A DNA stretch of 64,000 bases from Streptomyces sp. PT12 (lineage in GTDB: Bacteria > Actinomycetota > Actinomycetes > Streptomycetales > Streptomycetaceae): NCBI RefSeq assembly GCF_003311645.1, contig NZ_QEST01000079.1, positions 124,001-188,000 of the forward strand, in the 5' to 3' direction. Made by a program: the position numbers and the translations under genes. The notes under the pieces were generated by a model. The model ran no database searches and was not told the origin of the DNA. It saw only the letters and a program-made list of their open reading frames with translations. Below, in pieces: positions 51,784 through 61,880 of the stretch. The first letter of the stretch is position 1, and each line of letters starts with the position of its first letter.

Positions 51784-51987
51784 TCAGCGTGCTTCCGCGG
51801 CGCCGTTGCCGTCGTCGGTGGGGTGGGGCGTGTCGCGGGCCAGGCCCCTGGCGAGGAGGCCGAGGAACGACAGGCGGAACGCGCGGTTGCAGGCCGCGCA
51901 CTCCCAGGCGCCGTGCCCCTCCTCGCTGGGGCGAAGGTCCTCGTCCCCGCAGTAGGGGCAGTAGAACGGGGCGGCTCGCTCGCTCAT
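51784..51987 (-). CDS. small zinc-ribbon protein of the sulfate-reduction cluster
   Basis: 67 residues with two CxxC pairs, FYCPYCGDEDL and WECAACNRAF, forming one zinc ribbon. It sits between the sulfite reductase and cysH genes in a conserved position. Possibly a helper or redox partner of either enzyme; no proven role known to me. Confidence 0.85.
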   Translation of the reverse strand: MSERAAPFYCPYCGDEDLRPSEEGHGAWECAACNRAFRLSFLGLLARGLARDTPHPTDDGNGAAEAR

Positions 51988-52028
51988 GCGGCGCCCCCGC
52001 TTCCCGCCGGCGCCAAGGCCCGGGTCAT
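51984..52028 (-). CDS. 14-residue coupling micro-ORF
   Basis: MTRALAPAGSGGAA. Its ATG overlaps the sulfite reductase stop (ATGA) and its stop overlaps the zinc-ribbon ATG (ATGA), so ribosomes could pass from one gene to the next without leaving the message. Probably a coupling device, or chance; the peptide itself need not matter. Confidence 0.3.
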   Translation of the reverse strand: MTRALAPAGSGGAA

Positions 52029-53761
52029 GACAGCGACTCCTCGTCGGCGCGGGCCGCCCACCGGGCGAAGCGCTCGCCGGGCTCGCGCTGTTCGGTGAAG
52101 CGGACCAGCACGCGCTCGACGTAGTCGGCGAGTCCCGCGGCGGTGACCTTCAGGCCGCGGACCTTGCGGCCGAAGCCGGGTTCGAGGCCGAGCGAGCCGC
52201 CGAGGTGGACCTGGAACCCCTCGACCTGGTTGCCGTCCGCGTCGGTGACCAGCTGCCCCTTGAGACCGATGTCCGCGATCTGGATGCGGGCGCAGGAGTT
52301 GGGGCAGCCGTTGACGTTGATGGTGAGCGGCTCGTCGAAGTCGGGGAGGCGGCGCTCCATCTCCTCGATGAGCCACGTCGCGCGGGCCTTGGTCTCGACG
52401 ATGGCGAGCTTGCAGAACTCGATGCCGGTGCAGGCCATGGTCCCGCGCCTGAACGTCGAGGGCCGCGTGGTCAGATCGAGCGCGGCCAGGCCATCGGTGA
52501 GCGCGTCCACCTGGTCCTTCGGCACGTCGAGGACGATCATCTTCTGCTCGACGGTGGTGCGCACGCGCGAGGAGCCGTGCGCCTCGGCCAGGTCGGCGAT
52601 CTTGGCGAGCGTGCCGCCGTCGACGCGGCCCACGCGGGGCGCGAAGCCGACGTAATAACGCCCGTCGCGCTGCCGGTGCACGCCCACGTGGTCGCGCCAC
52701 TCGGCCACCGGCTGCTCGGGCGCGGGCCCGTCGGCGAGGCGGCGCAGCAGGTACTCGCGCTCGAGCACGTCGCGGAACCGCTCCGCGCCCCAGTCGGCCA
52801 CCAGGAACTTGATGCGGGCGCGCGTGCGCAGCCGCCGGTAGCCGTGGTCGCGGAACAGGCCGACGATGCCCTCGTGCACGTCGGCCACCTCGTCGAGGGG
52901 CACCCAGGCGCCAAGCCTGACGCCGATCTTGGGGTTGGTGGAGAGCCCGCCGCCGACCCACACGTCGAAGCCGGGGCCGAGTTCGGGGTGCACGACGCCG
53001 ACGAACGCCACGTCGTTGATCTCGTGCGCCACGTCGAGCAGGGGCGAACCCGAGACGGCCGTCTTGAACTTGCGCGGGAGGTTGGAGTACGCCTTGTTGC
53101 CCACCACGCGGCGGTGGATCTCCTCGACGGCGGGGGTGCCGTCGATGATCTCGTCCTCCGCGATTCCCGCGACCGGCGAGCCGAGCACGACGCGCGGGGT
53201 GTCGCCGCACGCCTCGGTCGTGGACAGGCCGACGCCCTCAAGGCGCCGCCAGATCTCCGGCATGTCCTCGATGCGGATCCAGTGGTACTGGATGTTCTGC
53301 CGGTCGGTGATGTCGGCGGTGCCGCGCGCGAACTCCTGGGAGATCTCGCCGATCACGCGCAGCTGCGCCGTGGTCAGCTGGCCGCCGTCGATGCGGACGC
53401 GGAGCATGAAGTACTCGTCGTCCAGCTCCTCGGGCTCCAGGATGGCCGTCCTGCCGCCGTCGATCCCCGGCCTGCGCTGGGTGTAGAGGCCCCACCAGCG
53501 CATCCGCCCGCGCAGGTCCTGGCCGTCGATCGAGTCGAACCCGCGGTGCGCGTAGATCGTCTCGATGCGCGTGCGGACGTTGAGGCCGTCGTCGTCCTTC
53601 TTGACCTGCTCGTTGGGGTTGAGCGGGGTGAAGTGGCCGGCCGCCCACTGGCCTTCGCCGCGGTGGCGGGCGGCCTTGCGGCGCCCCGGGGCGGCGGGCT
53701 TCTTCGCGTTCGCGGAACCGTTCGCCGGACCGTTCGCGGAACCGGGCGCGGAATCGGGCAT
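52025..53761 (-). CDS. sirA: ferredoxin-dependent sulfite reductase (nitrite/sulfite reductase family)
   Basis: A 578-residue siroheme/[4Fe-4S] enzyme reducing sulfite to sulfide by six electrons. Cluster cysteines are C444 and C450 (ACTGIEFC) and C486 and C490 (NGCPNSC). Two ferrodoxin-like half domains (FMLRVRIDGGQLT and YYVGFAPRVGR) are complete. Its place with cysH/C/D/N makes sulfite, not nitrite, the substrate. The N-terminal 35 residues are Ala/Gly/Asn-rich and basic. First structural gene after the leader peptide at 53927-54010. Confidence 0.93.
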   Translation of the reverse strand: MPDSAPGSANGPANGSANAKKPAAPGRRKAARHRGEGQWAAGHFTPLNPNEQVKKDDDGLNVRTRIETIYAHRGFDSIDGQDLRGRMRWWGLYTQRRPGIDGGRTAILEPEELDDEYFMLRVRIDGGQLTTAQLRVIGEISQEFARGTADITDRQNIQYHWIRIEDMPEIWRRLEGVGLSTTEACGDTPRVVLGSPVAGIAEDEIIDGTPAVEEIHRRVVGNKAYSNLPRKFKTAVSGSPLLDVAHEINDVAFVGVVHPELGPGFDVWVGGGLSTNPKIGVRLGAWVPLDEVADVHEGIVGLFRDHGYRRLRTRARIKFLVADWGAERFRDVLEREYLLRRLADGPAPEQPVAEWRDHVGVHRQRDGRYYVGFAPRVGRVDGGTLAKIADLAEAHGSSRVRTTVEQKMIVLDVPKDQVDALTDGLAALDLTTRPSTFRRGTMACTGIEFCKLAIVETKARATWLIEEMERRLPDFDEPLTINVNGCPNSCARIQIADIGLKGQLVTDADGNQVEGFQVHLGGSLGLEPGFGRKVRGLKVTAAGLADYVERVLVRFTEQREPGERFARWAARADEESLS

Positions 53762-53812
53762 CGTCGCGGCATCCTTTGTGAGGCGTTCGGATCTGCGGGC
53801 GGCAGGGCTGTG

Positions 53813-53891
53813 GGACCCCAGCCGGTTCAGCGCCCGCGGCGTCGCGGGGCAGGGCGGGGTCCGAAGCGCGGACGCGGGTGCTCGACCCGCG
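53813..53891 (-). promoter_or_regulatory. paired hairpins between leader peptide and sulfite reductase gene
   Basis: A perfect hairpin CGCGGGT-N5-ACCCGCG lies at 53873-53891, about 36 nt after the leader stop. A longer-range stem GGACCCC/GGGGTCC joins 53813-53819 with 53856-53862. The arrangement fits an attenuator read-out of the leader peptide; mutual exclusivity was not computed. Confidence 0.45.
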
Positions 53892-53926
53892 GACGGGAGG
53901 ACGTGAGGCGGCTCAGTCCGAGGTGC

Positions 53927-54010
53927 TCACCATGCCGGACAGATGGCGCTGGACATGCGGCCAAGATCGACATGGCGCCGACTCACCAGTGCGATTCCAG
54001 CTGGGGACAT
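53927..54010 (-). CDS. HVDL...C leader peptide upstream of the sulfate-reduction cluster
   Basis: 27 codons beginning MSPAGIALVSRRHVDLGRMS and ending SAICPAW. Same core as the leader at 43134-43220, with the single Cys in the same place. Streptomyces sulfite reductase operons commonly carry this peptide. It ends 165 bp before the sulfite reductase start, with hairpins in between. No ribosome binding site, so leaderless translation is likely. Confidence 0.8.
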   Translation of the reverse strand: MSPAGIALVSRRHVDLGRMSSAICPAW

Positions 54011-54102
54011 GACGGCAGCGTGGCACGCGGTGACCCGCGAGTCCACCGTTATCCGAGACGTGGACGATGGAGTCCCACTATGTGATACAGGTAACGACCT
54101 GC

Positions 54103-54687
54103 TCACTGTGGGTCGAACGCCCCGGGCCAGGGTCCCGGGGTGGCGGTCAGCGGCTGGTCGGCCTCCGTCGTGTCGTACAACCTGAAGCCCCGACGCCGGT
54201 AGTTGGCCAGCGCGTGCGGCCCGTCGAGGGAGCAGGTGTGCACCCACACGCGCCGGGTCGGCGTCCCGCTCGGCAGGCGTTCCCCCAGGTCCCAGGCCCG
54301 TGCCAGCGCGACCGACAGCAGCTGGCCGCCGATGCCGCGGCCGCGGAACGCCGGGAGCAGCCCGAAGTAGGCCAGCTCCACCATGCCTTCCTCGCTCCCG
54401 TCGAGCTCGGCGAAGCCCGCGGGCGTGCCCCTGACCCAGGCCACCCAGGTCTCCACGCCAGGCCGGTCCAGATGCGCCAGCCACCGCGCATGGCTCCAGG
54501 GCAGCCGGTCGGTCCAGGTGACGTCCCCGCCCACCGCCGTATACAGGAACCGGCTGAACTCGGGGCTCGCCACCTCGGCCAGGGCGACCGTGAGACCGGC
54601 CGCCGCGCCGGGGGCGCGCGCGGGGGAGAGGTCGGACGGCGAGGTCTGCTCAAGCCACCATGTGGTCACCGTGGTCACCCTGGCCAT
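54103..54687 (-). CDS. GNAT-family N-acetyltransferase
   Basis: A 194-residue single-domain acetyltransferase. The acetyl-CoA motif is LLPAFRGRGIGGQLLSVALARAW, and WVHTCSLDGPHALANYRRRGFRLY is the usual C-terminal strand/helix. VTTWWLEQTSPSDL at the start is typical of a Streptomyces subfamily. Substrate unknown. An in-frame GTG at 54717 would add 10 residues. Confidence 0.85.
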   Translation of the reverse strand: MARVTTVTTWWLEQTSPSDLSPARAPGAAAGLTVALAEVASPEFSRFLYTAVGGDVTWTDRLPWSHARWLAHLDRPGVETWVAWVRGTPAGFAELDGSEEGMVELAYFGLLPAFRGRGIGGQLLSVALARAWDLGERLPSGTPTRRVWVHTCSLDGPHALANYRRRGFRLYDTTEADQPLTATPGPWPGAFDPQ

Positions 54688-54951
54688 CGCGGGGGCGGGC
54701 AGCGGGGCGTCGTTCACCCGGGCATTTCATCACACATGCCGTGCGCCCCCGTCGCACGGGCGGCCCGGGGCCGTCTCGTGGGGGGACGGTGTGGTCTTCT
54801 CAGGGCCGCGCGCCTCACACGCCCGTTCCCCGGCCTCCGCAGGGGTCACCAACCTTCGCGCCCGGCACCGCGCGTGTGCCCGTCCGCCGTTCCTCCCGCG
54901 GGTGGTCAAGACATCGCGTTGCCCGAAGGCGCCGGGGCAAACCTCCCGCCG

Positions 54952-56604
54952 TCAGCCCTCGTTGACCGGACGCGCCCGCTCGACGAGCGCGCCCAGGTCC
55001 GCGCCGCCCGGCAGCGTGCCGAACGCCGCGCCGCCCTCGCCGGCGAGCCGCGCCGCGCAGAACGCGTCGCCCACCGCGGGGGGCGCGTGCTGGACGAGCA
55101 GCGCCCCCTGGAGCACCAGCGCGAGCCGTTCGGTCAGCCGCCGCGCCCGCGCCTCGATGCCCGACAGGTCGGAGAGGTCGGTCAGCAGGTCCTTGATCGC
55201 CGCGTCGAGGCGGTGGTCCGCGCCCGAGGCGCGGCCGACCTCGGAGAGGAAGGCGTTCAACGCGCCCGGCTCGCGCTGGAGCGCGCGCAGCACGTCGAGC
55301 GCCTGCACATTGCCCGAGCCCTCCCAGATCGAGTTGAGCGGCGACTCGCGCAGCAGCCGCGGCATGCCCGACTCCTCGACATAGCCGTTGCCGCCGAGGC
55401 ACTCGAGCGCCTCGGTCACCAGCGGCGTACAGCGCTTGGTCACCCAGTACTTGGCGGCGGGGACCGCGAGCCGCAGCAGGTGCCGCTCCTGTGCGCTGCC
55501 CGCCGCCGCGGCGTCGGCCGCGGCCGCGAGGCGCAGCATGAGCGCGGTGGCCGCCTCGGACTCCAGGGCCAGGTCGGCCAGCACGTTGCGCATGAGCGGC
55601 TTGTCGATCAGCCGCGCGCCGAACGCCTCGCGCCCCGCCGCGTGGTGCGCGGCCCGCGCCACCGCCTGCCGCATGATCGCCGCCGAGCCCGCCACGCAGT
55701 CGAGGCGCGTCGCGCTGACCATCTCGATGATGGTCGCCACGCCGCGCCCCTCGTCGCCGACCCGCCACGCGACCGTGCTGCCGTCGAACTCGACCTCGGC
55801 TGAGGCGTTGGAGCGGTTCCCGAGCTTGTCCTTGAGCCGCTGGATCAGAAAGGCGTTCCGCGTGCCGTCGGGCAGCACGCGCGGCAGCAGGAAGCAGGTG
55901 AGCCCGCCAGGCGCCTGGGCGAGCACGAGGAAGGCGTCCGACATCGGCGCCGAGCAGAACCACTTGTGGCCCGTGAGCGCGTACGCCCCCGGCTCGGCCA
56001 GCGGCTCGGCCCGCGTGGTGCCCGACCGCACGTCCGAGCCGCCCTGCTTCTCCGTCATCCCCATCCCGGCGAGCGCCCCGGCCTTCCCCGCGGCCGGGCC
56101 GGGGCCCGGGTCGTAGACGCGGGAGGTCAGCAACGGCTCCCAGACGGCGGCCAGTTCGGGCTGGGCGCGCAGCGCGGGCACCGCCGAGTGCGTCATCGAC
56201 ACCGGGCAGCCGTGCCCGGCCTCCACCTGCGACCACACGTAGAACCCCGCGGTGCGCCTGAGGTTCCCCCAGGGGCGCGACACCGCGTCGGTGAGCCCGG
56301 CCTCGACCGCGCGCCCGAGCAGCTGGTGCCACGCCGGGTGGAAGTCCACCTCGTCGATCCGGTGGCCGAAGCGGTCGTGCGTGCGCAGCACCGGCGGGTA
56401 CGCGTTGGCCTGGGCACCCCACTCCTGTGCCTCGGCCGTGCCCGCCGTCCGGCCGAGCGCGGCCAGCTCCGCGGTCGCCTCGGCGGCCACCTCGGCGCCG
56501 ATGTGCCGGGCGAAGCCCTCGGCGAGTGCCGCGTCCCCGCCGAAGACGTCGTGGCCGACGAGCGGTGATGACTGATTGGTCACGGTATGAGTGCTGCGCG
56601 TCAT
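54952..56604 (-). CDS. acyl-CoA dehydrogenase, AidB-like
   Basis: A 550-residue flavoprotein. The signature parts are GMGMTEKQGGSDVRSGTT, KWFCSAPMSDAFLVLAQ, LKDKLGNRSNASAEVEFDG and LGGNGYVEESGMPRLLRESPLNSIWEGSGNVQALD, the last shown here in two runs of the family's AidB-type C-terminus. AidB of E. coli belongs to the alkylation response and binds DNA. Actinobacterial members are more likely catabolic or protective enzymes of unknown substrate. Divergent from the methyltransferase gene. Confidence 0.85.
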   Translation of the reverse strand: MTRSTHTVTNQSSPLVGHDVFGGDAALAEGFARHIGAEVAAEATAELAALGRTAGTAEAQEWGAQANAYPPVLRTHDRFGHRIDEVDFHPAWHQLLGRAVEAGLTDAVSRPWGNLRRTAGFYVWSQVEAGHGCPVSMTHSAVPALRAQPELAAVWEPLLTSRVYDPGPGPAAGKAGALAGMGMTEKQGGSDVRSGTTRAEPLAEPGAYALTGHKWFCSAPMSDAFLVLAQAPGGLTCFLLPRVLPDGTRNAFLIQRLKDKLGNRSNASAEVEFDGSTVAWRVGDEGRGVATIIEMVSATRLDCVAGSAAIMRQAVARAAHHAAGREAFGARLIDKPLMRNVLADLALESEAATALMLRLAAAADAAAAGSAQERHLLRLAVPAAKYWVTKRCTPLVTEALECLGGNGYVEESGMPRLLRESPLNSIWEGSGNVQALDVLRALQREPGALNAFLSEVGRASGADHRLDAAIKDLLTDLSDLSGIEARARRLTERLALVLQGALLVQHAPPAVGDAFCAARLAGEGGAAFGTLPGGADLGALVERARPVNEG

Positions 56605-56753
56605 GCCGCTACGGTAGGCGCCCGCCCGCCCCGCGTCACCTCCCGAACGCGCGTCCCCTTCCCGGGCTCCTTCCGGCGTCCCCTCCCGGTCGTCGCCGCA
56701 CGGGCCCCGGCTAGGGTGAAACGCCGCAACCGCCGTTCCCGAAAGGTGTCTTC

Positions 56754-57563
56754 GTGACGAACGCCCAGGCCGACGACGGGGCCGGGACGCCCGCCATCGA
56801 CTCGTCGGTGCCGCACTCGGCCCGCATCTGGAACTACTGGCTCGGGGGCAAGGACTACTACGACGTCGACCGGCGCGCGGGCGACGCGATCCTGGACATC
56901 GCGCCCGGGATGCGGGCGTACGCGCGGGCGGACCGCGCGTTCCTGGGGCGCGCGGTGACCCATCTCGCGCGGGAGGCCGGGATCCGGCAGTTCCTGGACA
57001 TCGGCACCGGGCTGCCCACCAGGGACAACACCCACGAGGTCGCCCAGCGCATCGCGCCCGAAAGCCGCGTCGTCTATGTGGACAACGACCCGCTCGTGCT
57101 CGCCCACGCCCGCGCGCTGCTCGGCAGCAGCCCCGAGGGCGCCACCGCCTATCTGGACGCGGACCTGCGCGACCCCGGGGCGATCCTGAGCGCCGCGCAC
57201 GCGACCCTCGACTTCTCCCGCCCGGTCGCCGTCATGCTGCTCGGCATCGTCAACTACATCGCGGACCCGGACGAGGCCAAGGCGATAATCGGCCGTCTGC
57301 TCGACGAGGCGCCCTCCGGCAGCTATCTGGCGCTCTCCCACACCTCCGTGGGCCCCGGCACCGACGAGGCCGTCGCGTACTGGAACGAGCACGGCACCCC
57401 CAAGCTCACCCAGCGGACCGCGGCCCAGGTGACGGAGCTGTTCGACGGTCTTGAGCTGCTTGACCCGGGTGTGGTTCCGTGTTCGCGGTGGCGACCCGAC
57501 ACCCCTTCGACGACGGAGCCGGTCGCGGTGCACATCGTGGGCGGCATAGGGCGAAAGCCGTAA
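56754..57563 (+). CDS. SAM-dependent methyltransferase, DUF574 (Methyltransf_19) family
   Basis: A 269-residue protein of an actinobacteria-rich family. The hallmark SARIWNYWLGGKDYYDVDRRA opens the domain, the SAM loop is QFLDIGTGLPTRDNTHEV, and VVYVDNDPLVLAHARALL follows. Substrates are unknown; streptomycetes carry many copies. GTG start with GAAAGG upstream and a TAGGGT box near 56714. Confidence 0.88.
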   Translation: MTNAQADDGAGTPAIDSSVPHSARIWNYWLGGKDYYDVDRRAGDAILDIAPGMRAYARADRAFLGRAVTHLAREAGIRQFLDIGTGLPTRDNTHEVAQRIAPESRVVYVDNDPLVLAHARALLGSSPEGATAYLDADLRDPGAILSAAHATLDFSRPVAVMLLGIVNYIADPDEAKAIIGRLLDEAPSGSYLALSHTSVGPGTDEAVAYWNEHGTPKLTQRTAAQVTELFDGLELLDPGVVPCSRWRPDTPSTTEPVAVHIVGGIGRKP

Positions 57564-57634
57564 CACGGGCCCCCTGTTCCTCGGGGCGGCTTTAGTACAG
57601 TTGGGCGCTCGCGGCTACTGCGATGGGAGCGGGC

Positions 57635-58531
57635 ATGAGCGTGGTGAGCCAGGAGCGCGGCGTCGCTCGCCCCATCGACTACGGCCAGACGGGCCCCGCC
57701 GTCCCGCGGATGATCCTGGGCGCCAGGCTCCGCCAGCTCCGCGAGGCCCGCGGCATCACGGGCGCGGACGCCGGTGAGCGCATCCGCGCCTCGCACTCCA
57801 AGATCAGCCGCCTCGAGAGCGGCCGCACCGGCTTCAAGACCCGGGACGTGGAGGATCTGCTCACCCTCTACGGCGTCGTCGACCGGGGCGAGCGGGCCAC
57901 GCTCCTCGCCCTGGCCCGGCAGTCGAACTCCGCGGGCTGGTGGCACGTCTACCACGACGTGGTCCCGGCCTGGCTGAATCTGTATCTCGGCCTCGAGCAG
58001 ACGGCCATGGTCATCCGCGCGTATGAGCTCCAGTTCGTTCCCGGGCTGTTCCAGACCGAGGAGTACGCCAGGGCCGTCACGCGCCTCGGGTACGACGAGA
58101 GCGAGGAGCGCGTCGAACGCCGGGTGCGGCTGCGCATGGGCCGCGCCCTGATCCTGGAGCGCGCGAGGCCGCCCCATGTGTGGGTGGTGATCGACGAGGC
58201 GGCCCTGCGGCGCCGTGTGGGCGGCCAGGCGACGATGCGCCGCCAGCTCGCCCACCTGATCGAGGTCTCCGAGCTGCCGCATGTGACGATCCAGGTGGCA
58301 CCGTTCAGCGCGGGCGCCCACGCGGCACTCGCCGGGCCCGTCACGATCCTGCGGCCGCCTGGCGGCGAGCTGCCCGACGTCGTGTACCTGGAGCAGATGA
58401 CCGGCGGCGTCTACCCGGACAAGCCCGCCGAGATCGAGCAGTACCGCCACGTGATGAACCGCCTCGTCGTCGAGGCCGAGGCCCCCCACGCGACCCGCGA
58501 CGTCATCCACCGGGTGATGCGCGAGCTGTAG
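57635..58531 (+). CDS. XRE-family regulator (HTH + DUF5753)
   Basis: A 298-residue regulator. The HTH is at about 27-80 (LGARLRQLREARGITGADAG; SHSKISRLESGRTGFKTRDV), and DUF5753 covers the rest (VPGLFQTEEYARAV; RPPHVWVVIDEAAL; PHVTIQVAPFSAGAHAAL). It is the intact form of the domain layout broken in the gene at 30028. Unlike that one it has no DUF397 gene behind it. GGGAG lies 5 bp before the ATG at 57635. Confidence 0.9.
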   Translation: MSVVSQERGVARPIDYGQTGPAVPRMILGARLRQLREARGITGADAGERIRASHSKISRLESGRTGFKTRDVEDLLTLYGVVDRGERATLLALARQSNSAGWWHVYHDVVPAWLNLYLGLEQTAMVIRAYELQFVPGLFQTEEYARAVTRLGYDESEERVERRVRLRMGRALILERARPPHVWVVIDEAALRRRVGGQATMRRQLAHLIEVSELPHVTIQVAPFSAGAHAALAGPVTILRPPGGELPDVVYLEQMTGGVYPDKPAEIEQYRHVMNRLVVEAEAPHATRDVIHRVMREL

Positions 58532-58683
58532 TCCTCGCCGGACGGGCGGTGCTGTGGTCCTCGCCGGACGGGCAACGGGGACCGGCTCGCGCCGCCCGGC
58601 GCGGTGCCTGCTCCATGGGGGTACCTCGCGGCGGGAGGCGCCGGGCGGCGGGGGAGCTCCCGGACTCCTCCCCGACTCTGCCC

Positions 58684-58737
58684 GGTGGACACGGTGGACA
58701 CGGTGGACACGGAGGACGCGGAGGACGCGGAGGACGC
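58684..58737. repeat. six 9-bp tandem repeats upstream of lon
   Basis: GGTGGACAC three times followed by GGAGGACGC three times, all head to tail. Likely variable; it lies about 130 bp upstream of the HspR site. Confidence 0.9.
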
Positions 58738-58866
58738 GGGGTGCGGGCTCGGAGCAGGCCGCCCTGAAGGGGCCGCGGTGGCGGGCGGTCGGGCTCCCCG
58801 CAGGGGATCGCGCTTTCACTCGGAGCGAACGTTTTGGGGCCCGGGAACATCTGGGCCACCCTCGGC

Positions 58867-58887
58867 ATTGAGTCGACGAAGCTCAAT
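58867..58887. promoter_or_regulatory. HAIR operator for HspR in front of lon
   Basis: ATTGAGT-N7-GCTCAAT matches the HspR-associated inverted repeat CTTGAGT-N7-ACTCAAG in layout and core. It lies 21 bp before the lon start. HspR is known to repress lon together with dnaK and clpB in Streptomyces. hspR is not in the window. Confidence 0.8.
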
Positions 58888-58908
58888 TTGCCTGCCGAGG
58901 GAGAGGTC

Positions 58909-61299
<2,391 letters not shown>

Positions 61300-61334
61300 C
61301 CGGGGCCACCAGCCCGGGCCGCCGCCCCGCCCCA

Positions 61335-61368
61335 CCGCCCGCCCGCTCCCAGCCGAGGGGGCGGGCGG
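61335..61368 (+). terminator. lon terminator hairpin
   Basis: A 10-bp perfect stem, CCGCCCGCCC/GGGCGGGCGG, with a 14-nt loop, 36 bp past the lon stop. Confidence 0.6.
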
Positions 61369-61432
61369 GCGCCGTCGTGCGCGGGGCGGGCCCCTCGGAA
61401 CGCCGGAGGGGCGGAGCCGGGGCGTGGCTATC

Positions 61433-61873
61433 ATGGAGCACCCGCAAGCCTCAGGAGCCCACGCCGTGCCCAGCAGCCCCACGCCCCCGAGGCGGCGCGG
61501 ACGGGGCGAGCTCGAGGCCCAGGTCCTCGCCGCCCTGTGTGCCGCGCCCGGCCCCGTCGGGGTCGCGTGGGTGCGCGACCGGATCGGCGGAGGGCTCGCG
61601 TACACCACCGTGATCACCACCCTGACCCGGCTGCTGGCCAAGGGCGCGGTCAGGCGCGAGAAGGCGGGGCGCTCGTTCGCGTGGAGCCCGGCGGCCGACG
61701 GGTCCTGGCTCGCGGCCCTGCGCATGCGGCGCGTGCTGGACGGGGAGACCGACCGCGAGGCGGTGCTCGCCAGCTTCGTCACGGCGCTCTCGCCCGACGA
61801 CGAACGCCTCCTGCGCGGCCTGCTCAACCAGGCCGAGGATCCGCGGGCCACGGAGGACACGGGGGACACATAG
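61433..61873 (+). CDS. BlaI/MecI-family repressor
   Basis: A 146-residue winged-helix repressor. After a Pro/Arg-rich N-terminus the DNA-binding part reads RGELEAQVLAALCAAPGPVG, YTTVITTLTRLLAKGAVRRE, then the dimerisation helices (DREAVLASFVTALSPDDERLL). In BlaI/MecI systems such a repressor is cleaved after signalling by a membrane metalloprotease, here coded 7 bp downstream. A matching palindrome lies at 62886-62903. Confidence 0.9.
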   Translation: MEHPQASGAHAVPSSPTPPRRRGRGELEAQVLAALCAAPGPVGVAWVRDRIGGGLAYTTVITTLTRLLAKGAVRREKAGRSFAWSPAADGSWLAALRMRRVLDGETDREAVLASFVTALSPDDERLLRGLLNQAEDPRATEDTGDT

Positions 61874-61880
61874 GAGAGCG

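Larger units (their letters stand above)
58532..58908. other. 377-bp gap upstream of lon
   Basis: Begins with two copies of GTCCTCGCCGGACGGG (58531 and 58555 regions), then a 9-bp repeat array (58684-58737), then the lon regulatory region with the HAIR element. No supported coding frame was found. Confidence 0.6.

Noticed and set aside
58684-58737. 9-bp array considered as iteron or replication origin
   Set aside because: No replication gene, DnaA boxes or AT-rich unwinding region nearby; it is a simple minisatellite.
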